Positions 37,291 through 49,029 of a DNA stretch of 64,000 nucleotides are shown piece by piece; position 1 is the stretch's first letter; each line of letters begins with the position of its first letter. The notes under the pieces were generated by a model. It was not told where the DNA came from and made no database searches. It saw only the letters and a list, made by a program, of their open reading frames with translations. Origin of the DNA: Montifringilla adamsi (taxonomy: Eukaryota > Chordata > Aves > Passeriformes > Passeridae); assembly GCA_017590115.1 (NCBI GenBank), contig JAGGNK010008559.1:4581888-4645887 (forward strand), given 5' to 3'. The position numbers and the translations under genes were made by a program.

Positions 37291-40200
37291 GTAAGGCTGG
37301 AGAAGATATTGCCAGAAACAGTCTACCTTTCAGTAAGCATACTCTGTACCTAACCACGCCTTCCATCACCAGAAGACCTAACTTCAGTGTAAGGGTTAGA
37401 AAAGAGAGTAACATGCAATAGCAAGGTGCCCCAAAGTTGAAAAACTTATTTAATAAATGAACCAATGGTCTTTTCCCTGCAATCTATAGTCTTTGAGAGT
37501 ATAAAACCCACCCAGAGTACTATTAAAAGTAGTAAGAAAGAAATTCACAAGAAATTCACAATTTGAGAATGTTTGGATTATGCTGTTTTAGAACTACAAA
37601 TATACTTTTAAAAAAATCTTTAGAAAATTCTGAATATGATGAGGTGTGCTCTTTTAAACCATCCAAACGAGCTATCTGGAACACCAGAGAGCCCATAACA
37701 ATTACTGCTTCATTTTTTGACATTCTGTAATTATGGTATATCAGAGATCAAATATGGATTACCTGCATACTGCACAGAATTAATAATTTGCATTTGTTTC
37801 TTATACTTTTTACTCACATCACTGTTTGGAGAGACACAAAATAAAACTAGTTTCAAAGTTGTCAGCAAGACAATCAGAATTTTTTCTTTTCCACCTGCAC
37901 ACATGCCAGGTGTTGCGGTGATGTGTATATCAGGAACTGTTATCAAGTCCCCAGAATCCTGACTGTATCCAGTGTTCATTCATGCTTAGATACAAGTTTG
38001 GATTAGATGCCAGTTTAGATATATTTAAGCCCTTAATGAACCATAAGAACCCTGCCTCAGCTATTTATTAGTTTTTTTACCAATTGCTTTGGTAATGGAC
38101 AATGTGTTCCAAGACTGCAACAATTGATATAAAAACACCACACAGCCTCCCCAACTACTGATCCAGGCAGGAGGGCACTGCTGTAACCCCACATCTTGGT
38201 AAAAATGTAATTCCTGTATTTACCCATAAACACAAACTCACCCACAATCATCTCATTTTTCCTGAGAAATTGAAAGGGGAGACATAAATCACTGTCATAG
38301 GTAATACACTGAGAAGCCAGGTGAGATAAAAGCTTTTGCCCACACACTTGTGCAGTTCTGACCACTGTGTTTGGGGTCATATCTCTAATTGTGCTATGAG
38401 AAAAGCCCACACACTAACTGGGCTTTTTACTTGCTCTATGTGAGTCCTCTTTGGGATTCTGCAAAAGGGGTTTGGTATGGAAAATTAACTCAGGTTTCAG
38501 TAAATCCTGACACAGCTTTTAAAGAGACAAGAACTTTTAACACCTGTATGACACAGCCATCTTACTGAAGAGAAGTTCTTACACCAAATAAGCCTACTTC
38601 TACATGCAGCAGTACACAACCACTAAAAACCCCCAAGGTTTCGAGTTTGTGCCATACGAGTTCTTGTTACCCAAGCCTGAATTCATACAAGTTCTTGGTG
38701 CCTCCCAGCCACATGAGTTTGCTGTTCGTTGCCCCAGCAGCTCAGGTGAACAAGCATGCCGTGGGCCAACGTTCAGCAGTCATCCCATAACACAACAGGG
38801 TGCTCAGAGGCAAACTCTGGTAAATCTTACTCCTGTAGCTCACAGCTGCCAAACCTGAATTCCCACACACTCCCTGCTGCATATCTACCAGAGAGCAGAA
38901 AAAATGAAAATTATCACTCCAGATTGCAGCTCCCTCAAATGGAGCCACCTTAATTGATAATTTCAAATGAACCTCCATACTTTAAAATGAAGTACATACA
39001 TTTCTCTATTATGCCTTGGAGAGTAGATTGACAACAGGAATGAAGTGGGAAGGCAAATGTTAACGACTCAAACAGGATTCTCCAGGGCTCACCTGTTAGC
39101 AACCACAGACAGAATTATCTACTGCAGTCAAAAAGAAAAATATTATTGTGATTAATGGGGGACTTTAATAGTCAAGCTGGATTTTCTTTTCATTTAAAAC
39201 AAAACAAAAAACAAACAAACAACAACAACAAAAAAAGCCAAGAATAGGGGTGTGCATGCAAAAAAGTAAGTCACATCTCTGGAGACCTGGGTGCAGAGAA
39301 GCACTCCTGTAAAGGAGACACAGGAAAGGATTTGGTAAGCATACTTCCCAGCCTGGTAATATCATAGCCCTTCTCTTGATATCCTTAAATTAAGCAAGGG
39401 ATATTTCTTCTACCCTTCCCAGCTCATGGCAAACCAAATCAGGGTTTGAATGACTAAGGAAAGCTATAGAAATTTATGGTATCAACATCCAATCCTGCTC
39501 ATCGCTGGAGGAACCTAAAATGCAAAAAGTCCCTTGTTTGATCCAAGTGTTTTATGCAGTCACATTCAAATTCAGTTGCACACGGTTTCTTTTCCCCATG
39601 GATTCAAAATACCTGAGTCTTGCATTTGCCACAAAGAAATTTGTCTGGGAAACATGGCATCCAAGCCCCCATAAATTTTATCTACAACAGAGTAAAATCT
39701 GTGCAATCTCAGACTTAAACACTGGGCATAGCCCAGAAAGAGGCCCTGGGAACTCAGGTACAGTGTCATGCTGCAGTGATATATTCTGCTGTCTTATAAG
39801 ATGATCTTAGAGATCAAGAAAAAGCTAACAAGATCTTAACAAAAGACATTTCCAGCTCCTTCATGGACTGCCCATTCCAAAACTAAAGAATTAAACTTTC
39901 AGAAGTGCTGGGACCGCCTTTAGATGAGCAATGTATAAAGTACAATTTAGGAAGGAATGTGTTTGACCTTGGATTAACTTTTTGCAAACCAGACTTGGAT
40001 TTAATGCCTGCAAAACCACGCTACATGTCTACCTTGTTGCACCTGCAACACTTCATAGGGAGTAAGGGAATGTTTGAAGACATGGCAAATGTGACAGTAA
40101 GTTACTGGCAGCTGCTCTTGTTCAAGGATGAAAACTGTGAAGTCACTGACAAAACTCAAGGTGTAGGAGTTAGCCCTCAGTGTGTGTCCACCTTTGGGTT

Positions 40201-41177
40201 TGTGGGCAGACTTGGGTTTGAGACTTTTTTGTAAAAATGTATAACGTTTGAAAGTCTGAATGGCTGTCTACCTCTTTAGAATGACTGGTCTTGATTAATA
40301 CTGTTAGAATTAACCACCAAATCACTCTTACAATTTCTAAATAATTTCTGTTAGCTCAAGAAGAGGTGCCTGCCAGCTGCCATACTGTTAAATGCACTGG
40401 CTCCCTTTCCCATTGGACACCCTCACTTCAAGGGCAAAGCAAGCTTCAAGTGTCAGAACCTCATTCCTGCAGACAGATCCTCACAGACACATGGATCCAG
40501 CAATGGAGGCCAGCAAATTTATTTATGCATGTGCTCTTCCATGGAGCTCTTCCCAGTCATCACAGCTGTGCACATCAGGACTTGGCAGGCTTTAGGCCTA
40601 CAATATCTTCAGGTAGGAGCAGCAGTCAGAATTTGAAGTGCAAAGTCTCTTACCAAGACCCTGTACAAGGGAGAATTTTAAATTAAGTTTTGCTTATGCA
40701 AATCACATCTTTCATAGTCAGAATCTGACACTGAGCAAACACCGTAGGATGTAATAGCATTGAGTGAAGTACTTCATGGGGAGACTTGAATCAGGAGCCA
40801 GATAATGAAACAACTGCTGTCATAAGGCAGCTGATGATCTCTTTTGCAGTATTCCATGTATCTCTCAGCATGTAGAAAAATGTTTGAGGCAAGCTTACCC
40901 TTGTAGCAATAAATTAAAACATTTTGGGAATCTTGTTTTCCAAGCAAGTTTAATAAACAGTGACACTATTTTGATAGAAGTCAGTTTAACCAAAATCCCA
41001 CCTGCTAGTTTGCAAGTAGTGACAATTCAAAAGGTTAAGCTTAGTAATAGATTTGATGACCTTGATTCAAAAATAATTTTACTGAAAACTAAGTTTCACA
41101 AAAACAACTATTCCTTGCTCCTGCCAAGTCCAGCTGTGAGAGATTGAAGGAGAGCTCAGTCTCAAAAACCTTTCGGG
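37291..41177. other. Unassigned sequence
   Basis: No transposon recognised. A CAAA/CAA-rich low-complexity run covers about 39197-39235. A 109-codon frame at 39905-40234 has ordinary amino-acid composition but no recognisable family and no splice or promoter context, so it is not called a gene. Confidence 0.4.
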
Positions 41178-41183
41178 TGCATG

Positions 41184-41742
41184 TGTAGGGAAAAGGGGCA
41201 GGTCAGGTCTTGCTCTGGTGAGGCAATGCCATGCTCCACACACCCCAGAGCCTGTATCCCAGCCCTGCAGTGGCTGCCCATCCCTGGCACACCAGAGGAA
41301 ATGCTCCACACCCACCTCTGCAGCCCCAGTCAAGCCCCAGAGTGGCCAGATGACCCAAAATCCCACTTGGAGAAAGGGCCCAGGAAAGCCACAGGGTACT
41401 TAACCCAGGACACAAGACAAGCACAGGTCTTGGCCCTACCTTTCCTTGGATTTTATATCAGCTGGACCTTGCTGGAATCAGAACTGGTCATTATATTTGT
41501 TCTTTTCTATATATTTTCTCTCTTCTTCTAATTCCCTCTTCTAAGAGTTTTGAGTAACTCAAAATTGGATAGGCTTGGAGTTTGCTAAATTGAATGGGCT
41601 GAAGTTAATGCTTCCTGAAGCGTTTTATGTTGATTGAATGCTGCCCTAAACCTTTGTTAAGTTTCTGATTTTCTCAACTTTGCCAGTAAAGTTTTTTGCT
41701 GTTTTTTAAAGTCAGTATTTCTCTTGTGTGTCTAACACAGAG
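41184..41742 (+). mobile_element. Solo LTR candidate with 6-bp duplication (ERVK-like), plus strand
   Basis: The element begins TGTAGGGAAAAGGGG, and TGCATG lies immediately on both sides (41178-41183 and 41743-41748). A 6-bp duplication is typical of betaretrovirus-like ERVK integration. Inside are a TATA-like TTTTATATC at 41451-41459 and an AGTAAA polyadenylation-like signal at 41685-41690 about 50 bp before the end. A T-rich stretch and TCTCTTGTGTGTCTAACACA follow, a plausible R/U5. The last bases are CAGAG rather than the expected CA, so the right edge may be off by a few bases or mutated. No internal viral sequence is attached. Confidence 0.55.
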
Positions 41743-41748
41743 TGCATG

Positions 41749-43478
41749 AAAAGCTGTAAGCCATTTTAAGAATCTTGTCAAGTGAGTTTCTGAGGGCCTT
41801 ACACCAACATAATTAATGTAATTTCCAACAAATGTAATAAGAACAATTTCAATTACCCTACTTCTCCATTATTCTCCATAATATCTTCTCTTTTGGAAAG
41901 ACTAGACTGTCTTTTATTAATAAAGTGTTAAACTGATAATGATGATGCGAAAAGTCAGGGGAAGAGGAGAGGAACTGTCTACAAAGGAAAAATTGTATCA
42001 TACATTATTTATCCTGTTTCACTCAAACTCCAAAGAAAAGGGAAAGACAGAATAAGTGACTTAATGTGAATTTCTGGATTAGACATGCAGATGAGTTATA
42101 AGGATTAAGGTCAAAGGATAGATAAAGCACATAAATCTGCTCAAGAGTCATTAAGATGCAGATGTTTTATTTAAAGACACTCCTAATTCAGACTAACATT
42201 AATAGAAAAAAAAATCTCTTAAGACCAGCACTGCCAGATATCTACTAAAACAAGTTATTTCTGAATCTTTGCATGTGACCTAAGCTAGTGACACTGAAAT
42301 GCAATTAGATAATTAGATAGACTTCCTTTTTGATGAAGTGCTTAAATCCCATTTCAAGGCAGTATGGAAGTGTGGAAAACACTGTGTACTATTACAAGTA
42401 CTATCTCAATCCTTTGTAGTTAAAATTGCTTTTTTTTCCAAGAAAATCTCCTTACCTGACATAGCCTATCAGCAAATTAGTAAATACCCACATCCACATA
42501 TCCAGTTAAAGGTCTATGAGTACACTGCACGAGCACAAGAATTAACATGTACGTTCTGAGGCTGAGTGTATTTGGTAAACAACAACATATAGAAGTCAAC
42601 CACTTGTTCCAGCAGTGTCCTGGTTATGCCAGGAGGCCTTTGTGGCCATCAGATGTTAGAAGGCTTTTTTTTCATCTTACACAAAACACTCTGTTTGCAT
42701 TTCTGCCTTTTAAAGTGCTGCACATATCTCTACAAGCCATGAAGTACAGAGTATTTTATTTTATAAATCTTTTCACATGTTGACTTATGCAGGGTTTTAA
42801 TATGCAATGATCAGCATGCAGTCCTTTGGAGCTGTTTTGTTCTGTTTATTTCATATACTTTTTTATGTCAGCACTTTAGGATGCACCCTATTTGGCTTTA
42901 TTGCCGTTCCAGAAAAAGTCACCATCAACTTACTTACATGACTTTTTGTATTGGACTTCTAGTTATGAAGAGGTCAATCTCATTTTATGGGCTAGACATG
43001 TTTAGCAATGTTTTATTTTTACTGTGTCATCAAATAAATACAGATAATACAGAACAGAGAATTAAGAAAGCATAAAGACTTCTAAAGGCAGGAATTGGGA
43101 CAAAACTGTGAGATATTTTCACATCCTATTCTTGTTCAAACAAGAAACACTTAAAGATAAGCAATATGTATGAGTGGCACTTCAAAACATGCTATAGATT
43201 TAAATGTCTGTTCAGATTTCCATAGTAAGTCCTGCTTTGTGCAACTAAAGACTTGTCAAAGTTAATTTCCATCAATATGAAGTCTGGCGCAATGGTCTGT
43301 AATTTATGTGCATCTCCTCTCTTCTAATTTTGAATAACAGTTGATGCAAATTGTTTCAGACCTTTCCAATATTATGAGAAATTCATAACTTTATTGCTTT
43401 TCTAACCAAAGAAATAAAAAGCCAAGTAACAAAGAACTGATATAACCAGTTGAATTCTTCTTACTTTTTGTTTTCTAG
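41749..43478. other. Unassigned AT-rich sequence
   Basis: Nothing recognised. Frames at 42338-42559 and 42547-42783 are short and unassigned. Confidence 0.45.
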
Positions 43479-43646
43479 GAGTTAAAGGAGTCTCTTAGAA
43501 CTACTTTAAAAAAAATTCTTAACAAAGCCTACACAGACTATATTCCAAAACTACAGAATCAAATATGTAGAATCAAAAGGACACACCATTTAACACAATT
43601 TATAAATAAAAACATAAAAATGTCCACTGTGGCATCTCTTGCTTGG
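43479..43646 (+). other. Exon-like 168-bp open segment (candidate)
   Basis: A pyrimidine-rich acceptor (ACTTTTTGTTTTCTAG, ending 43478) and a consensus donor GTAAGT at 43647 flank exactly 56 codons open in one frame, starting ELKESLRTTLKKILNKAY and ending VASLAW. The segment is AT-rich, where stops are frequent, so an open 56 codons bounded by good splice sites is notable but still possible by chance. It is lysine-rich and matches no family I know. If real it would be a symmetrical (phase 0-0) cassette exon of a plus-strand gene. Confidence 0.2.
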
Positions 43647-43938
43647 GTAAGTCCACTTTTAATTTCAGCCTAGACAGTTTCAGTATTAAGGCCATGATAA
43701 CCCCATGTTAATAAAAGCTTTGTAATGGACAGTTCCTCTTACAGTAAGCCAGTTTTTATTGGTCTTTAGGTAAGGTCTGTAGTAGGACTTCAGTGTCAGC
43801 TTTGTGAAAAAATCCTCCTCCCACTTTTTGTGCCCATAACATGTGAAAGCAGAGAGTCTGAGTCATCCTTTTGCACATACCAGAAGAACAGATCCATGAA
43901 GAGACAGTTATTGAAATGTCCTCAAAGCTCCTCCACAG

Positions 43939-44070
43939 TCACAGAACACTCTGAGTTGGAAGGGACCCAGAAGGCTCCTCTAACTCTAAAGTAAATGTCC
44001 TAGACAGGGATCAAGCCCACAATCTTGGCATTATTAGCACCATTCTCTAATCAGCTGAACTGATCCCAGG
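43939..44070 (-). mobile_element. TguSINE1-like SINE, minus strand
   Basis: The plus strand reads TCACAGAACACTCTGAGTTGG, then AAGGGACCCAGAAGG: the complement of a CR1-type 3' tail. GGGATCAAGCCCAC (44007-44020, complement of a B-box) follows, then ATCTTGGCATTATTAGCACC and CTCTAATCAGCTGAACT (complement of the tRNA-Ile anticodon region and A-box). The layout matches 14072-14647 without the insert. It is a retroposed tRNA-derived element, not a working tRNA gene. It serves as the local reference for the uninterrupted SINE. Confidence 0.8.
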
Positions 44071-45733
44071 GTTGATCTGTCCTGCCTTGCCAAAGACTGA
44101 AGCAGACTTTTAACAGCATCCATCAGAACCCCAGGCACTTCAACATTTAGGGATCAGCAGATTGGAAACCCTATTTAAAAAGCTTTCACACATACAAATC
44201 TACTGTGCTTCAGTTTGCACAGTGGGGTGGACACTGGGCTCCTTTTGGGGCAAGCTAAATCAAAGCACCCCTTATACTCCTGTCAAGCAGATAGCCAACC
44301 CATGGAATCAGATTAAAATTAAACCAAAAATAAACAAAAAGGACAAAAGGCACATTGATATGCTTCAAGCATGCACATGAAGTCCTCAGCTCCTCCCAGC
44401 TCCCTCTGTACATCTCTCCCTGTTGGTTCACATCACTTCACACACTCAGAGCAGCCAGAGACAGTCCAGCCAAGCAGCCAAGAGGAAAAACCCTGCCCTG
44501 TGTAGGAAACCTCATTCATTTTCAGGACATGGCAGTCACCATTTGAATCTAGCCAAAGCTTTACAAGATTGTCTGTATTTTAATATACACACAGGAAGAG
44601 ATTATGTTAACCACAGCAACCAGGCTATGGCAGCACAGCCCTCAGAGCCATTCACTCACATTCTCACTGCCTTGCCAACTCTGTTATTTCACAGCTGAAT
44701 CTCAACACCTGACCCAGTTATCAGCAGAAAGCATCTTAGAACAAATTCACAAAATGTACATAAAAGACGAATGACAGACAGCCACTCAGCTGTTCATCCA
44801 AATGGTCCTAAGGGAATCTGAATACAGCAATGCTGAATAACTGCATCCTGTAACTTGTCACCTGCAGAGCACATACAGAAGAGGAGTTGTGTCTGCCATG
44901 TAACAATCTTTAAAACTGGTTTCAAGAGAACAGTAAATTTTAATGGAATTTAATTCCATCCCTTGTGTGCAAAGTAAAAAGGAAAACCCATTTATTAAAA
45001 AAACCAACAAAAAAAAAAAAAAAAAGAATATTAGCAGACACAAACCACAAACCCAGGGAAGAAGACCGATTTGCTTAGGATAAGAAATCACTTCTCAGTT
45101 CAAGCTGAAGCCCTTTAAAGGGGTCATGGAACACAGGGATAATCTTGTCAATAAAGTGTACTCATGTTTCCTAGAAGCTTTTGTCACAAATCCTCATTAA
45201 AGGCTCCTAAAGAACCTGAGCTGTAATTAGATGAGAGGAGATCCCACCCTTCATTTCCTATCTTTTGATCACTTATTAATGAAAAAAGTAAATTGCCCTT
45301 TCAAAGCAGTTGCTAAGTTAGTCCTTGAAATATAGATGGTTCTTCACTGCTCAGTGCACTCAAGTGATCAAGATGGGGCAGAGAGAAGATGATGCACAAA
45401 GAGAAAGGATAAGAGGGTATAGAGTTCATAGTTTAAGAGCTGAGGATTACTGTGGCAGGTTGGAGAGTACCTTAAGCAGGTGAGTAAAGATGAAGACGAA
45501 TGCAAAGATGTGCATTGAGGGGGAAAAATTATTTCTGCTTTGCAAAAACAAATTAAGGAGAGAGTTACCACTTAAAAAAATACTGGAATTAACTCACTAT
45601 TCAAAAGCAGGCAAATAAAAGGTTTGAGATTATTTGGAAAGGAATAGTAAACAAAAGAACCAGCAAGCTATTCCTCCTAAAGACCATACAGACATTTATG
45701 AACCCATACTTCATACAATCCTATTAATCCCAT
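44071..45733. other. Unassigned sequence
   Basis: No gene recognised. A run of A of about 20 lies at 45008-45027. The rest is ordinary AT-rich sequence. Confidence 0.45.
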
Positions 45734-45954
45734 TTCAGAAAGATCAAAAAAGTAGAAAATATGCAAAATGTTGTTGTGAGGATAATCAAAGATATGGGAA
45801 AATCTTCTTTAGAAGAGGATTAAGTAGATTAGTTCACTATCTGAAAACTAAGGGTGAGAGAGAGAGAAGCAACCTACAAAATTGCACATAGCATAAAGAA
45901 GCTGAAGAGGAGATTTACCCAGGGCAAGAGGAAGAACTAGGTACCCTCAGCAGA
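45734..45954 (+). mobile_element. Ancient CR1-like LINE fragment, plus strand
   Basis: The sequence follows the 3' coding end of old amniote CR1-type LINEs. It runs AGATCAAAAAAGTAGAAAA, GATATGGGAAAATCTTC, AGAAGAGGATTAAGTAGATTAG, CTACAAAATTGCACATAGCATAAAG and AAGAGGAAGAACTAGG. Divergence is much higher than in the next CR1 copy. The assignment is by pattern memory and the limits are approximate. It lies directly before the younger CR1 at 45955. Confidence 0.4.
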
Positions 45955-46532
45955 ATCATCATGAGCCAGGTGTGCCCAGGTGGCCAAGAAGGCCAATGCC
46001 ATCCTGTTTTGTATCAAAAATGGTCTGGTCAGCAGAACCAAGGCAGTGATTGGCCCTCACTTGAAGAAGGAAATTGAGATGCTGGAGCCCATGCAGAGAG
46101 AGCAGCAGAGCTGGTGAAGAGTGTAGGGGGTATGTCCTGGGAGGAGCAGCTGAGCTTAATGAGTGGTTTAACCTGGAGAAAAGGAGGCTCAGAGGAGACC
46201 TTATTGCTCTCTACAACTCCCTGAGAGGAGATTGTTGTAAAGTGGGGGTCAGCCTCTTCTCCCTGATAACAAACAACAGGACAAGAGGAAATGGCCCCAA
46301 GCTGCGCCAGAGGAGGTTCAGGTTGGACATCAGGAGGAATTTCTTCATGAAAAGGGTGGTTAAGGATTGGAATGGGCTGCTCAGAAAGTAAAGTCACCAC
46401 CCCTGGAAGTCTCCAAGAAACAGCTGGATGTTGCACAAAGTGCTATGGTTTAGCTGACAAGGTGGTGTTTGATCAAAGGTTGGACTCAATAATCTTGGAG
46501 GTCTTTTCCAACCCTAATGGTTCTAAAATCTG
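45955..46532 (+). mobile_element. CR1 LINE 3' fragment, plus strand
   Basis: Typical CR1 ORF2 C-terminal sequence is readable. GTGCCCAGGTGGCCAAGAAGGCCAA is followed by a frame (46074-46391) with the family peptide pattern [19 protein letters not shown], then [24 protein letters not shown]. The 3' end reads GGTTGGACTCAATAATC, then GGTCTTTTCCAACCCTAATGGTTCTAAAATCT, matching a decayed CR1 tail. The copy is 5' truncated, as most CR1 insertions are, and has an internal deletion around 46050-46080. It encodes no functional protein. Confidence 0.85.
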
Positions 46533-46739
46533 GCCTAGAAACACTTTCACTTGGCCAGTTCTTGTGTAACACAGAATTCCACAGTCTGCATAATATTCCA
46601 GGAGGGTTGGTGGAAGAGTTATTTTTTCCTATTCAATTCAAACTTTCCATAAAACATTAATTAAAACTAATGTTAGCATAAGACTTATTTGATTACTGCA
46701 AATGTTATCGTTTCAGGGAAAAGAAAAATGGTCATTGCC

Positions 46740-46797
46740 AGATATTTCATTATTTGCAATTAGAGAACAGATATTTCATTATTTGCAATTAGAGAAC
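46740..46797 (+). repeat. Perfect 29-bp tandem duplication
   Basis: A 29-bp unit beginning AGATATTTCATTATTTGC occurs twice back to back without mismatch. A recent slippage or repair duplication is the simplest reading. Confidence 0.9.
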
Positions 46798-48854
46798 AAT
46801 TCTTTATTTTCTACACATTTTAGTCCTTGTGCTCAAAACTGCTGTCAGTCCCTGTCTGCTGCTCTCATGAGAGAGAGAAGGAAAAGCAGTAAGTGTCAAC
46901 TTCAGTATCTCTCACCCACAGTCCCCCTTCCTGTGCATCAAGCACACTCTTCAGGGAACTACTCAACTTCCATAGAAACCACCAAGACAAATACTTGGGT
47001 ACCTCGACATATATGCATGTTTCCTATCAAAATTTTACCTCATTTTGATCCTATGCTAAAAAAGGGCAGATGAAAATAGCCTAAAAAAATACAGAAAGTG
47101 TTCTGTCCATCTCTATCAACAACCTAAATGCTGAAACTAATCAAACATCTGTCTGAAGCAAGTCTGCAATTTTACATTCTATAGCATGGAAATTCTACAC
47201 CATGGAAATTACTACAGCATGGAAAGAATAAAAGATTGTAATAATAGAAACAATCAAGAAAAAAATCCCAAACAAAACAAGCAAACAAAAAAGACCAAAA
47301 AACCTCACAGGACACCAAACCAATAACCTGTCAGAGAATCAGCAACTGTTAGACAGATTTCCTAGTAAAGGCCTAGCCATGGACTTCTTTGGAGCAGCTA
47401 TAAATCAGTGTGACACGTTCACAAACAGTTGGCTAATCAGGAGTCTGTACACCCATTAATCTGTGGATTACTGTAATAAAATTGCTGAGGTTTATTCTGG
47501 AATTCATGGGCACAGTTATTTGTCTTTCTTCCCATCCAGAACCAAAGATTAGTTGGTGCAATTTTGAGCAATTATTCTGAAATAATGCATCAATTTATAT
47601 AAAACACTGATGTCTTTCACTATTTTTTTTTACACTAACTTGAAGATACTGAAAAGACTAAAGATCAAGGACCTTCCATTTAGCACAAAAGGATTCCCTC
47701 TTCAAAATCATTTTAACAAGGATTAAGAAAACATAAAAGCATTTCACACACTATTCTTGTTAAACTGAACTCCTCCTACAGCTCCCTAAGAAAGCAGAAC
47801 AGAGAGGCATACTTTTCATCACAGGAAAAAATAATATATGAAGACCAACCTCCAGCTTGACCTTTATCTTCCTAAGTGATAACTCTCAAAAGTGACCAAA
47901 AGGTTAACTAAACTCTAAAAAGGTCATCTGTCTTTAATCTGGCTGTATAGATCCTTTTCTGATGTTCAATAGTACACAGCTACTGTTCATTAAATATCAC
48001 CCGTCCATTCTGTGTTTTCACCTTCTGTTTTCTGCAGCAGCTAGATTTTTGTTCTGTCATATTAAATAGCTTGCAACTTTTCCCAGTCCAGCGCGTTTTC
48101 TGGGATAGGAAGTGTATTATGGTTATGTAAATAAATTCCCAACAGTTCTCCTTCTAGAACAATTCTAGAATGTCAGATATACACATATTTGTTCTGAGTA
48201 CATTAGTGCCTTCTTTGCTCCACTACGTGTCTTTCATACTTTTGAGATAGAGCAGTCACTTCTTTTTCTCCTCACAAGTGAGGCAGCTCAAATAATTTTC
48301 AGCTAAGTTTTATTTCAAAGCAATTCTATAATCCAAAGTTATACCAGAAATTGCATTGAACTTCAAATTCAATATACAAAAGTAACATTTTTCAGGATCA
48401 GGTTCTTCAGATGACTAGAGAGATCAGAATAAACTGTGCATAAGAAATCTTTCTCTTAAAAAGTTTTATTGCTATATGTGCAAATGCATCCTGAAAGTTC
48501 ACATGATCTTATTGAATAGCACAGGTTATTCCTGTTGCTTTCTTCCCTTTCCTGCTTGCTATTTTGTAAGTAGTTAGTTACTAACTACTAGAGTTACTAA
48601 CCACTACTAACTACTCTAGCGTCAAAACTGCAGGGAATGAAGCTAACCACTTTTTCCATCCTTTAAAGAACAGCAGTAGGTCTAGTGCCCTCCACTCTTC
48701 ATTAATTATAATCCAGTTGATAAAGTATCAGAAAAAGTAGTGTTATCTTCTAATTTTTTATCAGGTATGTAATGACAGCCATGAAAATTACTCTAGCACT
48801 TGGCACTCCTCTGGTTAGCTTTCATGTTTTCTGCACATCTCCCTTAAAGTCAAT
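46798..48854. other. Unassigned AT-rich sequence
   Basis: No gene or transposon recognised. 48575-48620 is a low-complexity palindromic patch of TAGTTAGT/ACTAACTA words. A block near 47400-47520 (GGCTAATCAGGAGTCTG, CCCATTAATCTGTGGATTAC) has homeodomain-like ATTA words and might be conserved, but this is untested. Confidence 0.4.
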
Positions 48855-49026
48855 CTGGAATATCCACAGAGACAGGAGAAGAGGTGGAGGGGTGACTCTT
48901 TATATTAGGGAGGCCCTTGACACTGTAGAACTTGAGGTCAGTGACAATAAGGTTGACTGCCCACAGGTAAGAATCAGGCAGAAGGCCAACAAGGTCACCA
49001 TGCTGGTGGGAGTCTGGTATAGACCA
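48855..49026 (+). mobile_element. CR1 ORF2 endonuclease-domain fragment, plus strand
   Basis: The frame covering 48772-49029 contains RDRRRGGGVTLYIREALD followed by DNKVDCPQVRIRQKANKVTMLVGVWYRP. This matches the part of CR1-type APE endonucleases with the GGGVALYVRE and VGVCYRPP motifs. Only about 57 codons are kept, so it is an orphan internal piece: CR1 copies are usually 3' fragments. The sequence after 49027 (ATGATTTAACCCCCAGCAGCC) looks like the complement of an ERVL LTR end, so an LTR or a deletion may have cut it. Confidence 0.7.
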
Positions 49027-49029
49027 TGA

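Noticed and set aside
39905..40234. 109-codon plus-strand frame with protein-like composition
   Set aside because: No recognisable family, promoter, splice or repeat context. A frame this long is expected by chance in 64 kb.
37241..43646. Joining the two exon-like segments into one coding model
   Set aside because: The only open frame of the 50-bp segment leaves phase 2, and continuing into 43479 gives a stop within two codons.
46074..46391. 105-codon frame with a conserved-looking basic peptide
   Set aside because: It is the C-terminal part of CR1 ORF2 in a 5'-truncated copy, annotated as LINE rather than host gene.
48575..48620. Palindromic TAGTTAGT/ACTAACTA patch
   Set aside because: Low-complexity sequence with short arms; no stem-loop gene or terminator context.
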